Positions 21,561-31,920 of a stretch of 64,000 nucleotides of DNA are shown here, piece by piece. Location of the stretch: positions 1 to 64,000 of the forward strand of contig JASWJB010000208.1 in the NCBI GenBank assembly GCA_032433595.1, written 5' to 3'. The notes under the pieces are model-generated. The model had not been told where the DNA came from and ran no database searches. It worked only from the letters and a program-made list of their open reading frames with translations. Position 1 is the stretch's first letter. The number at the start of each line of letters is the position of its first letter. This stretch comes from Conoideocrella luteorostrata (taxonomy: Eukaryota > Ascomycota > Sordariomycetes > Hypocreales > Clavicipitaceae). A program made the translations under genes and the position numbers.

Positions 21561-22610
21561 GATAATGGTGGTCACAGCTCATGATTCCAGCCAGGGAGAC
21601 GGTTAGAATAGAAGCGGTCGGCAGAAGGGAAAAGTCAGCACTCGGGAGAGTGAAGAGTCTGCTACTGCTGCTGCTACTGCTGCTACTGCTGCTGCTGATG
21701 ATGGAGTGGTCGGCAGTCGGGGACGGAAAGAGTTAACTGATGATAATGATGCCGCTGCTGCTGATGATGATGCCGTTGCTGCGGCCACTGGTCAGGATTC
21801 TGGTCACGACAGTAGCGGTCGGTCGTGGGAAATGTCAGATGCTGCTGTTGGTGCTGCTGATGCTGCTGATGCCGTTGCTGTTGATGAGGATGTTGCAGCA
21901 GCAGCAGCTGATGATAATGCTGCTGCTTCTGCTGTTAGAGCGACCGGCAGAGATGTTGCTGCCCACGCAAGAATAGCCATTCCTACCAGGCAGATGTCAG
22001 ATCCAGGTCAGCACCCAAGGTGCAAAAGAAGGGCTTGGTGGGCGGGGCTGGTAAGCAACACAAGAGTAACACAACAACACAGCACATAACCAGCGCACAA
22101 TATAGGACAATTTATGGTGCAAAAGATGCAGAAAATCATGTCATGGCGTATACAATACAGGAAGAGGACACGCCGTAAATGTAGTGGTTAGTGCGTAAAC
22201 TGCCAAACACCGTGCGGGGGCGTTAGTCGGGCCAGCGATCAGGGCTTGCAAGCAACACGCAGCAAATGGTCAGGATAACAACCAGCGATTTAGATAGAAT
22301 AATACTTGGCGCACAAGATGCGGAAAATGACAGCGTATATAATGTAACAAGAGGCGGCGCCATAAACGCAGCACGCGGCGCGTAAGCCACCAAAATCAAT
22401 GCTTGGTCCTGGTCGGGCCCGCGTTCGGTGGGGGCTTACAACAAGCATGCAATATCACAACCAGCAACACCACAATCAGCGCACCAGATAAGACTAAACC
22501 TGGTGCAAAGATGCAAAAGAGCCTAACGCACAAGTTGTGATAAAAAGCAACGCATAAAGCAAAACACCTGGCGTGTAATTTGCCAAAATGTCGGCTTTTT
22601 AGCTAGCCAG
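21561..22610 (+). repeat. Acidic tract and GCGC-rich block, composite copy 2
   Basis: The trinucleotide tract runs to about 21990 and encodes Asp/Ala/Val runs in one frame. From about 22045 three successive units of about 190 bp repeat the words CAACCAGCG, GGTGCAAAAGATGC, GCGTATA, AACTGCCAAA and TCGGGCCAGCGATC. The period is inferred by eye from word spacing. Confidence 0.75.
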
Positions 22611-22614
22611 ATTA

Positions 22615-22870
22615 ACTGTATATCCTGGCGCTTCGAAAACGCCTGTACGTCTTGCGACATTTGAGTCTTTTGATAAGGCTGTTACATTAACCTGCGAGAT
22701 GTGATGGATCTGGTAGCCTGTACGTCTTCTGATGTGAGCCTTTTCGTTAAGCTTGTTAGGTTGGCTGCATGTCTGATGCTCCTTACGATATCTAACGCTT
22801 TGAAAACACCTGTAAGTCTTTCAACGTTTCAACCATTAAACGAGCCTATTAGACTATCTTGCATTCATGC
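22615..22870 (-). repeat. 77-bp array fragment in the opposite orientation
   Basis: Three to four units on the minus strand (plus-strand words GCCTGTACGTCTTGCGACATT and CGAGCCTATTAGAC) abut the end of the plus-oriented copy 2. This marks an inversion breakpoint near 22612. Confidence 0.7.
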
Positions 22871-23111
22871 CCTGTGGTGCGAAATCCCCGGGGGAGGGGG
22901 GGGGAGGGAGGTGGGAATAGGCCACTACCCTGAAAGCAGGGTAGGTCCACCCTAGTTTCCCAATAGCAATACTCGTCTGCACAAACACGATCCTTCATAG
23001 CCTTGTTTCCCGCAGCTCATGTCCGTTCCTCAAATTCCCTTTTGCTTCATTCTTCCTTTTCTTTCTTTAATGTGCGCGTTTCCTTCTCATCGATCAGTCC
23101 CACACCTCATC

Positions 23112-23893
23112 ATGTCTTTTAAAGTTGAGTTAGACAAGGTTGGGCAACTGTACCAGCGCCTAACTAGCACTAGCTGCCCGGAATTGACTTCTGCTCAAGT
23201 CTCAGCACTCAAGAAAATCACTGACGTGGTAGCAGAAGGGCACATAGAATGGGAAAAACACGGTGTTGCGACAAGACGTAGGCGCAGGCGGGCGCGTACC
23301 CTGATCTTAAACATCAACCAGCGGCTTGGAGTCGAAGTTCTGCTTTTGTGCAGCATTGCATTTTCCATGACCAAGTTATCAAGAATCAAAGACGATGCGG
23401 ATTTTATTTCAAAACTTCAAGGATGGAAAGAGAGGACAGGCATTGCCGAAAGCATATGCAATCTCGCCAAGCAGCAGTTTGCGCCGCACAACGCCATGCT
23501 TTCGCAGCCAGGTGAAAAGATATCGTCCCGCCCACCATTCTACATGTTTTGCTAACCTAGTGCTCAGCCACTTCAGAGCTTATCATGGGCCATGGAAAAA
23601 CAACAAAACAGCCTAATCTTGAGGTTCGCACAGAGCCAACCGCACCCGGGCACAGAGTTATTCCGAACTATCACGGCATTCAACATCTCGCACCGGCGGC
23701 CCAAACCCACACAGATGGTAAAGAACTAGCTGTGGGTTTAAATAAACGGTATGCCGCAAACGCCCAGACCAGCGCAGCACATGAAACAATACGCAATTGT
23801 GAGATTCCTGAATTTCTGTACATTGCTTGGTTATCTAACCCAGCCCAGTTCCGTTATATGCAGACGTCCACGGATTGGAAACGCTCGATGTGA
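23112..23893 (+). CDS. Hypothetical protein, two exons, family not recognised
   Basis: Proposed join(23112..23511, 23568..23893), 241 residues. The 56-nt intron has donor GTGAAA, branch GCTAAC and acceptor CAG, and removing it joins two frames that are each otherwise closed. The ATG at 23112 sits in a good context (CATCATGT); an in-frame ATG at 23019 would add a hydrophobic, signal-like leader. The first exon contains an Arg-run (RRRRRRAR, about residues 55-62) and a predicted helical stretch around LLLCSIAFSM. The second exon is Pro/Thr/Gln-rich. No catalytic motif was identified. It is one of few open genes between composite repeat copies. It may be real but fast evolving, or a chance pair of frames; the clean intron argues for a gene. 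Confidence 0.45.
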
Positions 23894-24480
23894 TTCGCGT
23901 TCTGGTTAGCCAGAATAGCGAAAGCCGGCTAACTGTGCCACATCGACTTGATTCCACGCCATTTATCACCATTCAATGTTCTCGGACACTGGCTGAGCAG
24001 TTAGTAACCAGGACACAACCAGTCAAGTGGTAGCTAGCGTCTTGCCGTAGAAACACTTTGCCGACGCGACATTCTCCGAAGCATACATATTTCTGTTGAG
24101 ACGAGAATAGCCCCTGTCAGGAAGATCAGTGTGTTAGATAATAGGGATGCCGGAGATACTGGAGACTAGAGAGACAACAGAGTTTAGGGAATTAACGCAG
24201 ATACGGGGAAGAAAGGTGCTATTAGTAGGAGGAGTTCATGGCATTCGAGGAAGGCAGGATCAATCATTTCAATCATACCAAGCTATCATCAATCAGTTCA
24301 TTTGAATCCATCTATGCCTATCAAGTTCCACTGCCCATAGATTGCTCAAAGTGCTTATAACGCAACATTTGCACAAGAGTTTGTCGTCTTTACCGAGACT
24401 TGCACAAGAGACTTGCATAAGAGTGATTATTGTTAGTATCTGCTACGATGGACTTGCATAAGAGTTTACTGTCTTTACTG
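23894..24480. other. Intergenic, no gene recognised
   Basis: A stretch around 24093-24130 (TTGAGACGAGAATAG, CCTGTCAGGA) recurs near 30388-30415, so a dispersed repeat is present. No coding signal was found. Confidence 0.4.
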
Positions 24481-24484
24481 AGAC

Positions 24485-24790
24485 TTGCGGGACCTTTTTG
24501 CAAGACTTTTGGCAAGGCTTGTACATGTATATACTTTGATGACAGTGACGTGCGTCGGCTGCATGCGTGCGTGTGCCAACATTAGGGGCTCGCACGCAAC
24601 CCGACAGCCAGCGCATCAGCCAGCACAAAACCTGGCGCAAACGGTGCAGAAAAGCCCAGCGCACACGATGCAGACGAAATAAAGGCGCTCCCGTCGCTCC
24701 CGGCCACTCTGCCGCGGGTAGCGCACAAAATGTCGACGGAATGGGTGGTTTTTCGATCGGGTTGTGAGTAGAAAAAGGAGGAGACTGTGG
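24485..24790 (+). repeat. Distal block of the composite repeat
   Basis: It carries TTGTACATGTATATACTTTG, AAACCTGGCGCAAACGGTGC, CCACTCTGCCGCGGGTAGCG and GAATGGGTGGTTTTTCG, then GAAAAAGGAGGAGACTGTGG. It runs directly into the next 77-bp array at about 24800. Confidence 0.75.
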
Positions 24791-24799
24791 ACCGTCTCC

Positions 24800-25640
24800 T
24801 TGAGACTCGTTGAAAAGGTTCACCTCTCGGATTGTACAGGCGCTGCAAGAAGCATCTGGTATGGCAAGTCAGCTGACGAGCTCGTCAAAAAGGTTCAATT
24901 CCCGGAAGACATACTGGCATCCGACATCGAGTCAAAAATATCGCAAGACGTACACTGGAAGAGGCATTCGATATCGCAAGTCGAACTGAAGAGCTCATTG
25001 AAAAGGCTTGAATTTCGGAAGACGTACGGCTCTGCCAGAAGCATCAGATATCGCAGGTCAATCTGACGAGGTCGTTCAAAGGTTCAAGTCTCAAAAGACG
25101 TACAGGCATCGAATATCGCGAGTCAACCTGACGAGCTCGTTGAAGAGGTTCGAATTTCGGATGACGTACAAACTGAAAGAGGCATCAGATGTAGTTAGTG
25201 TTGGAATATCGCCGCCAAGCACACAACAAGAGCACGGATATCGTCACGTGGTCACCTTTCGGCCACCCTATTTATACGGGTATCGCAGGCATCATAGCTT
25301 GACTTATTTTCCCTTCTTAGATAACCTACTTGACTTATTGAATATATTCTATTTTGAAGCAGTTGATCTAGATCACCTGTTGCACACCCTTTGCAACCCA
25401 CAGTTAGTCAGTTAACAAGCTTGTTGAAAGATCTAAATATCAGAAGACGTACAGTGCAAGAAGCATCAGATATCGCCAGTCGGTTGACAAGCTTGTTGAA
25501 AGGTCTAAATGTCGGAAGATGTACGCTGCAAGACGCGTCGGATCCATCAGATATCGTGAGGCAATCCAGCGAAGACGATTTCCTTGATGTTGGGATTGTC
25601 GGCCGCGATCTAGTTCGGTCAAGACGACGTTCAGGAAGAC
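24800..25640 (+). repeat. 77-bp tandem array, copy 3, interrupted by a solo LTR
   Basis: Units share GAGCTCGTTGAAGAGG, CGGAAGACGTAC and AAGCATCAGATATCGC. A family-A LTR (25199-25402) splits the array. The conserved GATTGTCGGCCGCGATCTAG box is at about 25595-25615. Confidence 0.83.
25199..25402 (+). mobile_element. Solo LTR, family A (204 bp), TSD GTTAG
   Basis: It starts TGTTGGAATATCGCC and ends TTGCAACCCACA, with a perfect 5-bp duplication GTTAG at 25194-25198 and 25403-25407. It interrupts the 77-bp array, so it inserted after the array formed. Confidence 0.9.
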
Positions 25641-25964
25641 GGTTATAGCAGGAGCGGTCGGCAGAGAGGAAAAGTCAGCACTCAAGAGGGAGAAGGAAGA
25701 TTCAGGACTCGGGAGAGGGAAAAAGTCAGCACTCACGAGAGGGAATAGTCGGCTGATAATGATGGTGATGCCGCTGCTCCCGCTGATGATGATAGAGGAT
25801 GATTTCGCTGCTGCTGGTGATAATAACAATGCCGCTGCTGGTGATGATGCCGCTGGTGATGAAGAAGATATATTGCTGCACACGCAATAGCCATTCCCAC
25901 CAAGCAGATGCAAGATCTGGGTCGGTGTAAGATTGGTCAGGACCGGCGATACAGGGCGGCAAGC
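25641..25964 (+). repeat. Acidic tract, composite copy 3
   Basis: A GAGAGGGA-rich lead is followed by GATGATGCCGCTG-type trinucleotides. It is shorter than in other copies and ends in GGTCAGGACCGGCGATAC, where a MITE-like insertion begins. Confidence 0.7.
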
Positions 25965-26164
25965 GGGGGACAGTTTAACTGAGCCATTGCGGTGGCATTA
26001 ACTCCGCAAGAGATAATGCCTCGGCGACCAAAAAAAAGATAAAAACAAAAAAACAGGTAATAGATTTTATTAATAATAAGCTTTAATTGTATCTGTAGTG
26101 GGCGTTCGAATTGAAAGGGTCAGTTGGACAATGTGGACGAAATGACTCAGTTAAAATGTCCCCC
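25965..26164. mobile_element. MITE-like insertion with 19-bp terminal inverted repeats
   Basis: The ends are GGGGGACAGTTTAACTGAG (25965-25983) and its near reverse complement at 26146-26164 (18 of 19 match). The element is 200 bp, AT-rich inside, has no coding capacity, and sits between the acidic tract and the GCGC-rich block of copy 3. A 2-bp GC lies on both sides, too short to prove a target duplication. Confidence 0.72.
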
Positions 26165-26600
26165 GCATGGGCGGGTAGGTAACTCAAGAGTGGCACAATA
26201 ACACCATAACACGGCACAGCAACCAGCGCTTCAGATAGGACAATTACTGGTGCAAAAGATGCAGAAAATTGCGGCGTATATAATGCAAGAAGAGGTAGCG
26301 TCTGAAATACAACGCTTAGTGTGTAAACTGCAAAGATCCCGGGCTTGGTTTTGGTCGGTTGGGCCAGCGATCAAGGGCTCACAAGCAACATGCAACGTGT
26401 GACACAGCGAACCAGCAACACCGTGAGACAAAACAAATCCAAGCCAAACCTAATGCAAAAGATGCACAAGAGCTCAGCGCACAAGGTGCAGTAAAAAGCC
26501 AGGCATCAAACAAACTACCTGGCGTGCAATTCGCCAAAAACCACAACTTGGCAACTAGCGCTCCAAATAATGTGTCATGGAACGAGTGGCTGGGCTGGTG
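26165..26600 (+). repeat. GCGC-rich block, composite copy 3
   Basis: It shows the words CAACCAGCGCTTCAGATAGG, GGTGCAAAAGATGCAGA, GCGTATATAATGCAAGA and CTGGCGTGCAATTCGCCAAA, in the same order as copies 1 and 2. Confidence 0.75.
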
Positions 26601-26715
26601 AAAAAGAAACGTTATACAAACAAGATAAAAGGACGATTCAGGGAGATACTCAGGGATAATACTGAAGGGATTTTCCTCTAGGTTGGCTGAACCTGCAACG
26701 AGCTTCAAGATGTGC

Positions 26716-26915
26716 ATTTATGGGAAGAGCTGTGTTACATTGATAATGGAAAATGAATCCTTCCTCTGACGGCCCTGTCCAAATCCCCTAATAAATACCC
26801 CTACAATCTGAGACACGCCTGTCCTGAATTCCTGCCTGAAGCCTAGAGGCCACGTAACCTTTCTCTCACAGCCCGTGTATCCACATATCCACACACACAC
26901 ACACGCAATCCAACA
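26716..26915 (-). mobile_element. Truncated LTR, family C
   Basis: The reverse of the family-C LTR: AAATACCCCTACAATCTGAG, CCTTTCTCACAGCC, ending AATCCAACA. The 3' part of the LTR is missing. Confidence 0.65.
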
Positions 26916-27170
26916 GATAGTAAGGTGATCTGAGTTTTGGTGCGCTCTTCGGGTAGGTGACGTTTGTTACATCTTTCGTAACATCCATGCATTCTAACTT
27001 GTCGTTATTGAACTCCGGAAAATCTATATTCGGGTTTGACGACATAGTATTGTGAGACGGGCTTGGTTTCGACGGTGTATGTCTCCTCTTAGTTGTCGGC
27101 GTCCTCTAGCCTGGCAATTGATCAATATTATGCATTTGACATCTTAAGCTGGCTGACTGACCTGCATCTT

Positions 27171-27292
27171 GACTAGTATGCTCTCCGCGCGGAGTTGATT
27201 GCGCGGAGAGCATACTAGTCGCACCGAGTTGATCGCACCCCGCCAGTAGCTGGCTGGGTTCTTAACGGGTTCTGTGGCTACTGGCGGGGTGC
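27171..27292. other. Two adjacent perfect stem-loops
   Basis: First hairpin: 20-bp arms 27171-27190 and 27201-27220 (GACTAGTATGCTCTCCGCGC and its exact complement), 10-nt loop. Second: 16-bp arms 27235-27250 and 27277-27292 (GCACCCCGCCAGTAGC and its exact complement), 26-nt loop. GAGTTGAT occurs in the first loop and again between the hairpins. Function unknown. Confidence 0.85.
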
Positions 27293-27302
27293 GTAACGGG
27301 TT

Positions 27303-27490
27303 CTTTGGGTTGCACAGGGGGGGGGGGGAGTGCGGGTGATGCAGATTAACTGCCTCAAATAAGTTTGTGTGTGTGTGTAAGAGTAAGAAAGCAAGTCACG
27401 ATACGAGGCCCGATATTTTCGTATAAATAGGTGGGCTAAAAGGTAAGCACGTGATTGGGGCTCGACGTGTTTGAAGCGACGAATCCCCTC
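27303..27490 (-). mobile_element. Diverged LTR, family A, with a poly-G run
   Basis: GGGTTGCACAGGGG at the left end, TTTTCGTATAAATAGG and GTAAGCACGTGATT are the reversed family-A words. A run of 13 G at about 27317-27329 and a (GT)n tract at about 27365-27377 lie inside it. No target duplication is visible. Confidence 0.5.
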
Positions 27491-27730
27491 GCCACAGTCC
27501 GAGACTAGACGACAATTTACATCATTAAACTTGCCGTTCTGGTCATTGGTTGGATGGCAAGGACCAGTGGGTATGGGATATTTAGAATCTGCATGTATCA
27601 ACTCTCGGTCTAATATCATTACTGAGACAATCCCCATTTCTGTTTGATATACAAGTAACTCCATTAAGTGCTCGCCATTGCGAAAGATTAGATCGAGATG
27701 GTTCGAACAGCGCGATTCTTACAGGGATTT
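27491..27730. other. Spacer, no gene recognised
   Basis: Nothing identifiable. Confidence 0.35.
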
Positions 27731-28110
27731 AAGCAAACCGCTACCTCTGGATGGACCCGGCACGATACATCTTCTTTGAAGAAATAACAGCATTATCATC
27801 GTCAGCAGCAGCAGCAGTGTATTCAGAAACATCCTCATCAGCAGCAGCAGCATCAGCGGCGGCATCATCATCATCGGCAGCGGCATTCTTAGTGGCATCA
27901 TCATCATCGGCGGCGGCGGCAGACTCATCAGCAACGGCATCATCAGCAGCGGCAGCAGCGACATTTCTTACGTGGGCAGCAACATCTTCATTAGCAGCAG
28001 CGGCATCATCGTCGTTAGCAGCAGGAGCATCTGACTTTGCTCCCTCCCTCCCGATACAATCGGGACCAGAATCGTGACTGGAATCCTGACCTGTGGCTAT
28101 CATCATCGTC
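27731..28110 (-). repeat. Acidic tract, composite copy 4
   Basis: On the minus strand one frame of 121 codons reads TGQDSSHDSG, then long Asp/Ala runs with ADEDVAAHVRNVAA, the best-preserved acidic reading in the window. The plus strand shows CAGCAGCAGCGG and CATCATCATCGG words. No GCGC-rich block is attached, so this copy is truncated. Confidence 0.78.
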
Positions 28111-30135
28111 TTTAGATTGACTTACGAGATCTGATGCTTTCTTCAGCGCCTGTGTGTGTTCCGAAATTAAAACCTTTGAACGAGTTCGTCAACTGACTTG
28201 CAATACCTGATGCTTCTTGCAGCCTGTACGTTGTTCGACAATCGAATCTTTCAACGGCCTCGTCAACTAACTAAATTATATCGCGGCCCACAGTCCCATC
28301 AACAAAGAAATCGTATTCATCCGATTCTTGCAGCGCCTGAACTCTTCAACAAGCTTGTTAACTAACTTTCGATGTCTAATGATCTGTGCAGTGTACGTCT
28401 TCCGAGATTTGACCCTTTCAACGAACTCGTGAACTGACTAGCTATATCTGATGCTCCTTGCAGTGTATGTCTTCCGATATGTGAACAGTTCTAACGAGCT
28501 CTGTGCGATATCTGTTGCTGCTTGCACGCCTGTACATCTTCTGAGGTTTGAGCCTTTTTAATGGGCTCGTCAGATTAACCTACAATATCCAACGTTTTGT
28601 TAGCGCCTGTACGTCTTCCAACATTTGAACCATTTCGACGAGCCCCTTGTGATATCTGTTGTGTCACAGGAAGCATTCCTCAACAATGCACTCAATATCA
28701 CCGAAAACGCACGATGTGACCGGAATCATTCAACATTACCGGAAGCATTCAATCTCGTCAGAATTGAACGATGCCGACGAATGCGCCCCGCACGAGGAAT
28801 TCAACATCGCCGGAAACCGACGATATCGACGATATCGTCAGAATCGATGGAGTGGAATAAATGCACGAGAGAAGGAATATCGTAGAGATAAATAGCAGCT
28901 GAATTTCGTCAATTAGATAGAAATCAAGGACATTTTTCCACTGCCTTAGAGACCGCCTTCCATAGCTGCTCACTTGTGACATGTTGCTTCTTGCACGCCT
29001 GTACATCTTCCAAGATTTGAGCCATTTCAACGAGTTCGTCAGATCGACCTACGATGTCTGATGCTTTGGTATCGCCTATACGTATTCCAAGATTCAAAAC
29101 TTTTTAACGAGCTCGTCAGATCGATTTGCGATATGTATGCTTGTACGTCTCCCGATATTAAAGCCTTTTCCACGAGCTCGTGAGATTGACCTGCGATCTG
29201 ATGCTTTTGCCAGCGCCTGTATCTTTCAACGAGCTCGTCAACTGACTTGCAATGTTTAATAGATCTAATGCCTCTGGCAGCCTGGACGTCTTGCGAGATT
29301 TAGGCCTTCCAACAAGCTTGTCGTCTGACCTGCGACATCTGATGCTTCTTGCAGCCTGTATGTCCTCCGATTTGAGTCTTTTCGTCGCGCTCGTTAGGTC
29401 GGCTGCATGTCTGATGCTCCTCGCGATATCTGACCCTTCGAAAACGTCTGTACGTCTTGCGGGATTTAAGTCTTTCAATGAGCTCATCATTGACTTGCAA
29501 GATCTGATGCATCTAATGTTTCTTGCAGTGTACGTGGTTCCGACATTTAGACCTTTCAACAGGCTTTGTCTGATGCCTCTTGCAGCCTGCATGTCTTCCG
29601 ATTTGAGCCTTTTCGTCGCGCTCGCTCAGATTGACTCGATGTCTAATGCCGATATGTCATGCGAGATTGGAGCCTTTTTGTCGAACTCGTCAGGTTAACT
29701 GGATGTCTAATGCTTCTTGCGATATTTGACGCTTCGAAAATTCCTGTGCGTCTTGCGGGGTTTGAGTACTTCAGCGAGCTCGTTGGATTGACGTGCGAGA
29801 TCTGATTCTTCTAGCAGCCTGTACGTCTCGCGGGATTGAAGTGTTTCGACGAGCTCGTCAGATTAACTGGATGTCTGATGCTTTGAAATTGCCTGTACGT
29901 CTTCCGCAAACAGAACCTTTTAACGAGCTCGTTAGATCGACTTGCGATATTGAATGCCTCTTGCGGCCTGTACGTTTTCCGAGCATTAAACCCTTTAAAC
30001 GACTTATCAGATTAACTTGCAATGTCTAATTCTTCATGCAGCCTATACGTCTTCCGAGATTTAAACCTCTCAACAAGCTCCTTAAAGCCTGTACGGCTTC
30101 CGAGATGTAAGCCTTTTTAATGTCTTTGTCAAATT
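28111..30135 (-). repeat. 77-bp tandem array, copy 4, interrupted by a solo LTR
   Basis: Over 20 degenerate units. Plus-strand anchors are GCCTGTACGTCTTCCGA, TTTCAACGAGCTCGTCAG and GATATCTGATGCTTCTTGCA. The conserved box (TATATCGCGGCC, CAAAGAAATCG) is at about 28273-28310. A copia-family LTR with target duplication sits at 28662-28981. Confidence 0.85.
28662..28981 (+). mobile_element. Solo LTR of the copia family, expanded (320 bp), TSD TGTTG
   Basis: It starts TGTCACAGGAAG and ends CACTTGTGACA. The last 120 bases match the LTR at 984 (GTCAATTAGATAG, CATAGCTGCTCACTT). A perfect 5-bp duplication TGTTG lies at 28657-28661 and 28982-28986. The first half contains an extra stretch with ACCGGAA/CATTCAA words repeated, absent from the complete element, so LTR length varies in this family. 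Confidence 0.85.
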
Positions 30136-30414
30136 AACACAGAATATCTGATGCTATTAAGATATCAACGCCAGGGTAATCACGCAGTAGAAACTTGATA
30201 GGAATGGATAAATAAATGATTATGTTTAATGCCTTCTAAATTGACGGGAAATTCTTTTCTTTCATGTCTGCCTTCAACTGATCTGTTAGATTCCTCGATG
30301 CCATGCACAGCTAAAAACCTCTTATAGTCTTCCTTTAGCTTATTCAGCCGCTCAGTAATGCCTTCAGTACACTAATGCTCCTGACAGGGAACTATTCTCG
30401 TCTCAACACAGTAA
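30136..30414. other. Spacer with a possible retroelement fragment
   Basis: Next to the family-C LTR at 30415, the minus strand reads ITERLNKLKEDYKRFL followed by HERKEFPVNLEG before stops. It could be internal sequence of the family-C element, but this is a guess from position. Confidence 0.25.
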
Positions 30415-30652
30415 TGTCGGAATTGATAGGAGAGGTTTGAATTTCATTACATTGATAGCAGGAGCTGTGTTACAACAATGATGGAGGAAGAACTCCTCGT
30501 CTGACGGCCTTGTCTAAATTTCCCTGTAAGTACCCATACAATCTCAGACACACTTGTCCTGAATTCCTGCCTTAGGCCCAGAAGCCACGTATCCTTTCTC
30601 TCACAGCTCGTGTATCCACACATCCACTCACACGCACAGGTGTTATCCAACA
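30415..30652 (-). mobile_element. LTR, family C
   Basis: It runs from TGTCGGAATTGATAGGAG to GTTATCCAACA on the plus strand, the reverse of 17795-18029. Both ends are present. No target duplication was recognised. Confidence 0.7.
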
Positions 30653-30655
30653 GGT

Positions 30656-31335
30656 GAGCTGCTAGTTATAACACTGCGGTAGCTATTAAAAGATACTCGC
30701 AAGAGAGCTGCTGGCTAGTATGCTCGCGGCAGCTATTGAATGAATAGTCGTGCTTGAAGGAAGGGTCGGGCTCGAACGAAGCTGCTGGCTAAGATATAGC
30801 GGCAGCTAATGAACAAACAGTCGTGCTTGAGCGAAGCCGTTGGTTAGAATATCGCGGGCAGCTATCGAATGAAAAGGTTGGGCTCGGAGGAAGTGTCGGG
30901 CTCGAAGGAAGGGTTGGGCTTGAATGAAGCTTCTGGCTAAACTATCACGGCAGTTATTGAACGAACGGTCGGGCTCGAAGGAAGGTGCTGGCTAAGACAT
31001 CGCGGCAAGCAGCTATCGAATTCGGTCGGGCTCTTCAGGAAGCTGCCGGCTAGTAGTATGCTCGCGGTAGTTATCGAATAAACGATCGGCTCGAAGGAAG
31101 TTGCTGGTTAATATATCATCGAATAAACGGTCGGGCTCGAAGAAAGATGCGGGCTAAGACTTTGCGGCAGATATTGAATGGACGGTCGGGCTCGAAGGAA
31201 GCTGCTGGCTAAGATGTCAGCTATCGAATTCGGTCGGGCTCGTCAGGAAGCTGCAGGCTAGTAGTATGCTCGCGGTATTCATCGAATGAACGGTCGGCTC
31301 GAAGAAAAATGCTGGCTAAGATATCATCGAATTCC
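30656..31335 (+). repeat. Second minisatellite, about 55-bp unit
   Basis: Roughly a dozen diverged units with the order GCTGCTGGCTAAGATATC, GCGGCAGCTATTGAAT, GAACGGTCGGGCTCGAAGGA. Some units are lengthened by GCTAGTAGTATGCTCGCGG. It is unrelated to the 77-bp units and ends where a GCGC-rich block begins. Confidence 0.85.
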
Positions 31336-31920
31336 TGTCTTATTGCTGTTGCTGTTGTGCTGTGTTGTGTTGTGTTGTTGCACTTCTAAGCCCCTGGCCG
31401 GGCGGTTTTTTTTGTATATTGCGCGCCGGGTATGATTTTTTGGACTCTGATTTCTGTTGCAACTTATGCGCTGCGTTTTCTGCATCTTGTGCGCTGGTTG
31501 CTGTGCTGTGCTGTTGTGTTACTCTTGTGCTACTTACCAGCTCTGTATCGCTGGTCCGCTGACCAAGCCCTGCTTTGTTTACACCTTAGGCGCTGACCCA
31601 GATCTAACAACTGCCTGGTGTGAATGGCTACTTTTGCGTTTGTTGCATGGGCAGCAACCTTATCAGCAGCAGCGTCATCATCAGCATCAGCATCAGCCTC
31701 TTCCCTCTCCCAAGCGCTAACTTTTCCCCTCTACCGACAGCTACAGCGGCATCATCATCATCAGCCGCAGCAGCATCATCACTAGCAGCCGACTTTCCCT
31801 CTCCCGAGTGCTGACTCTTCCCTCTTCCGAGTGCTGACTTTTCCCCTCCGCCGACCGCTCCTATTATAACCATCTTCCTGACTGTCTTCATGACCGGAAT
31901 CCTGACCTGTGGCCACCACC
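31336..31920 (-). repeat. GCGC-rich block and acidic tract, composite copy 5
   Basis: Up to about 31640 the plus strand shows TTGTGCGCTGG, TGTTGTGTTACTCTTGTGC and ACCAGCTCTGTATCGCTGG. From 31640 it shows CAGCATCAGC-type trinucleotides and CCGAGTGCTGACT words, then TGACCGGAATCCTGACCTG. Confidence 0.77.
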
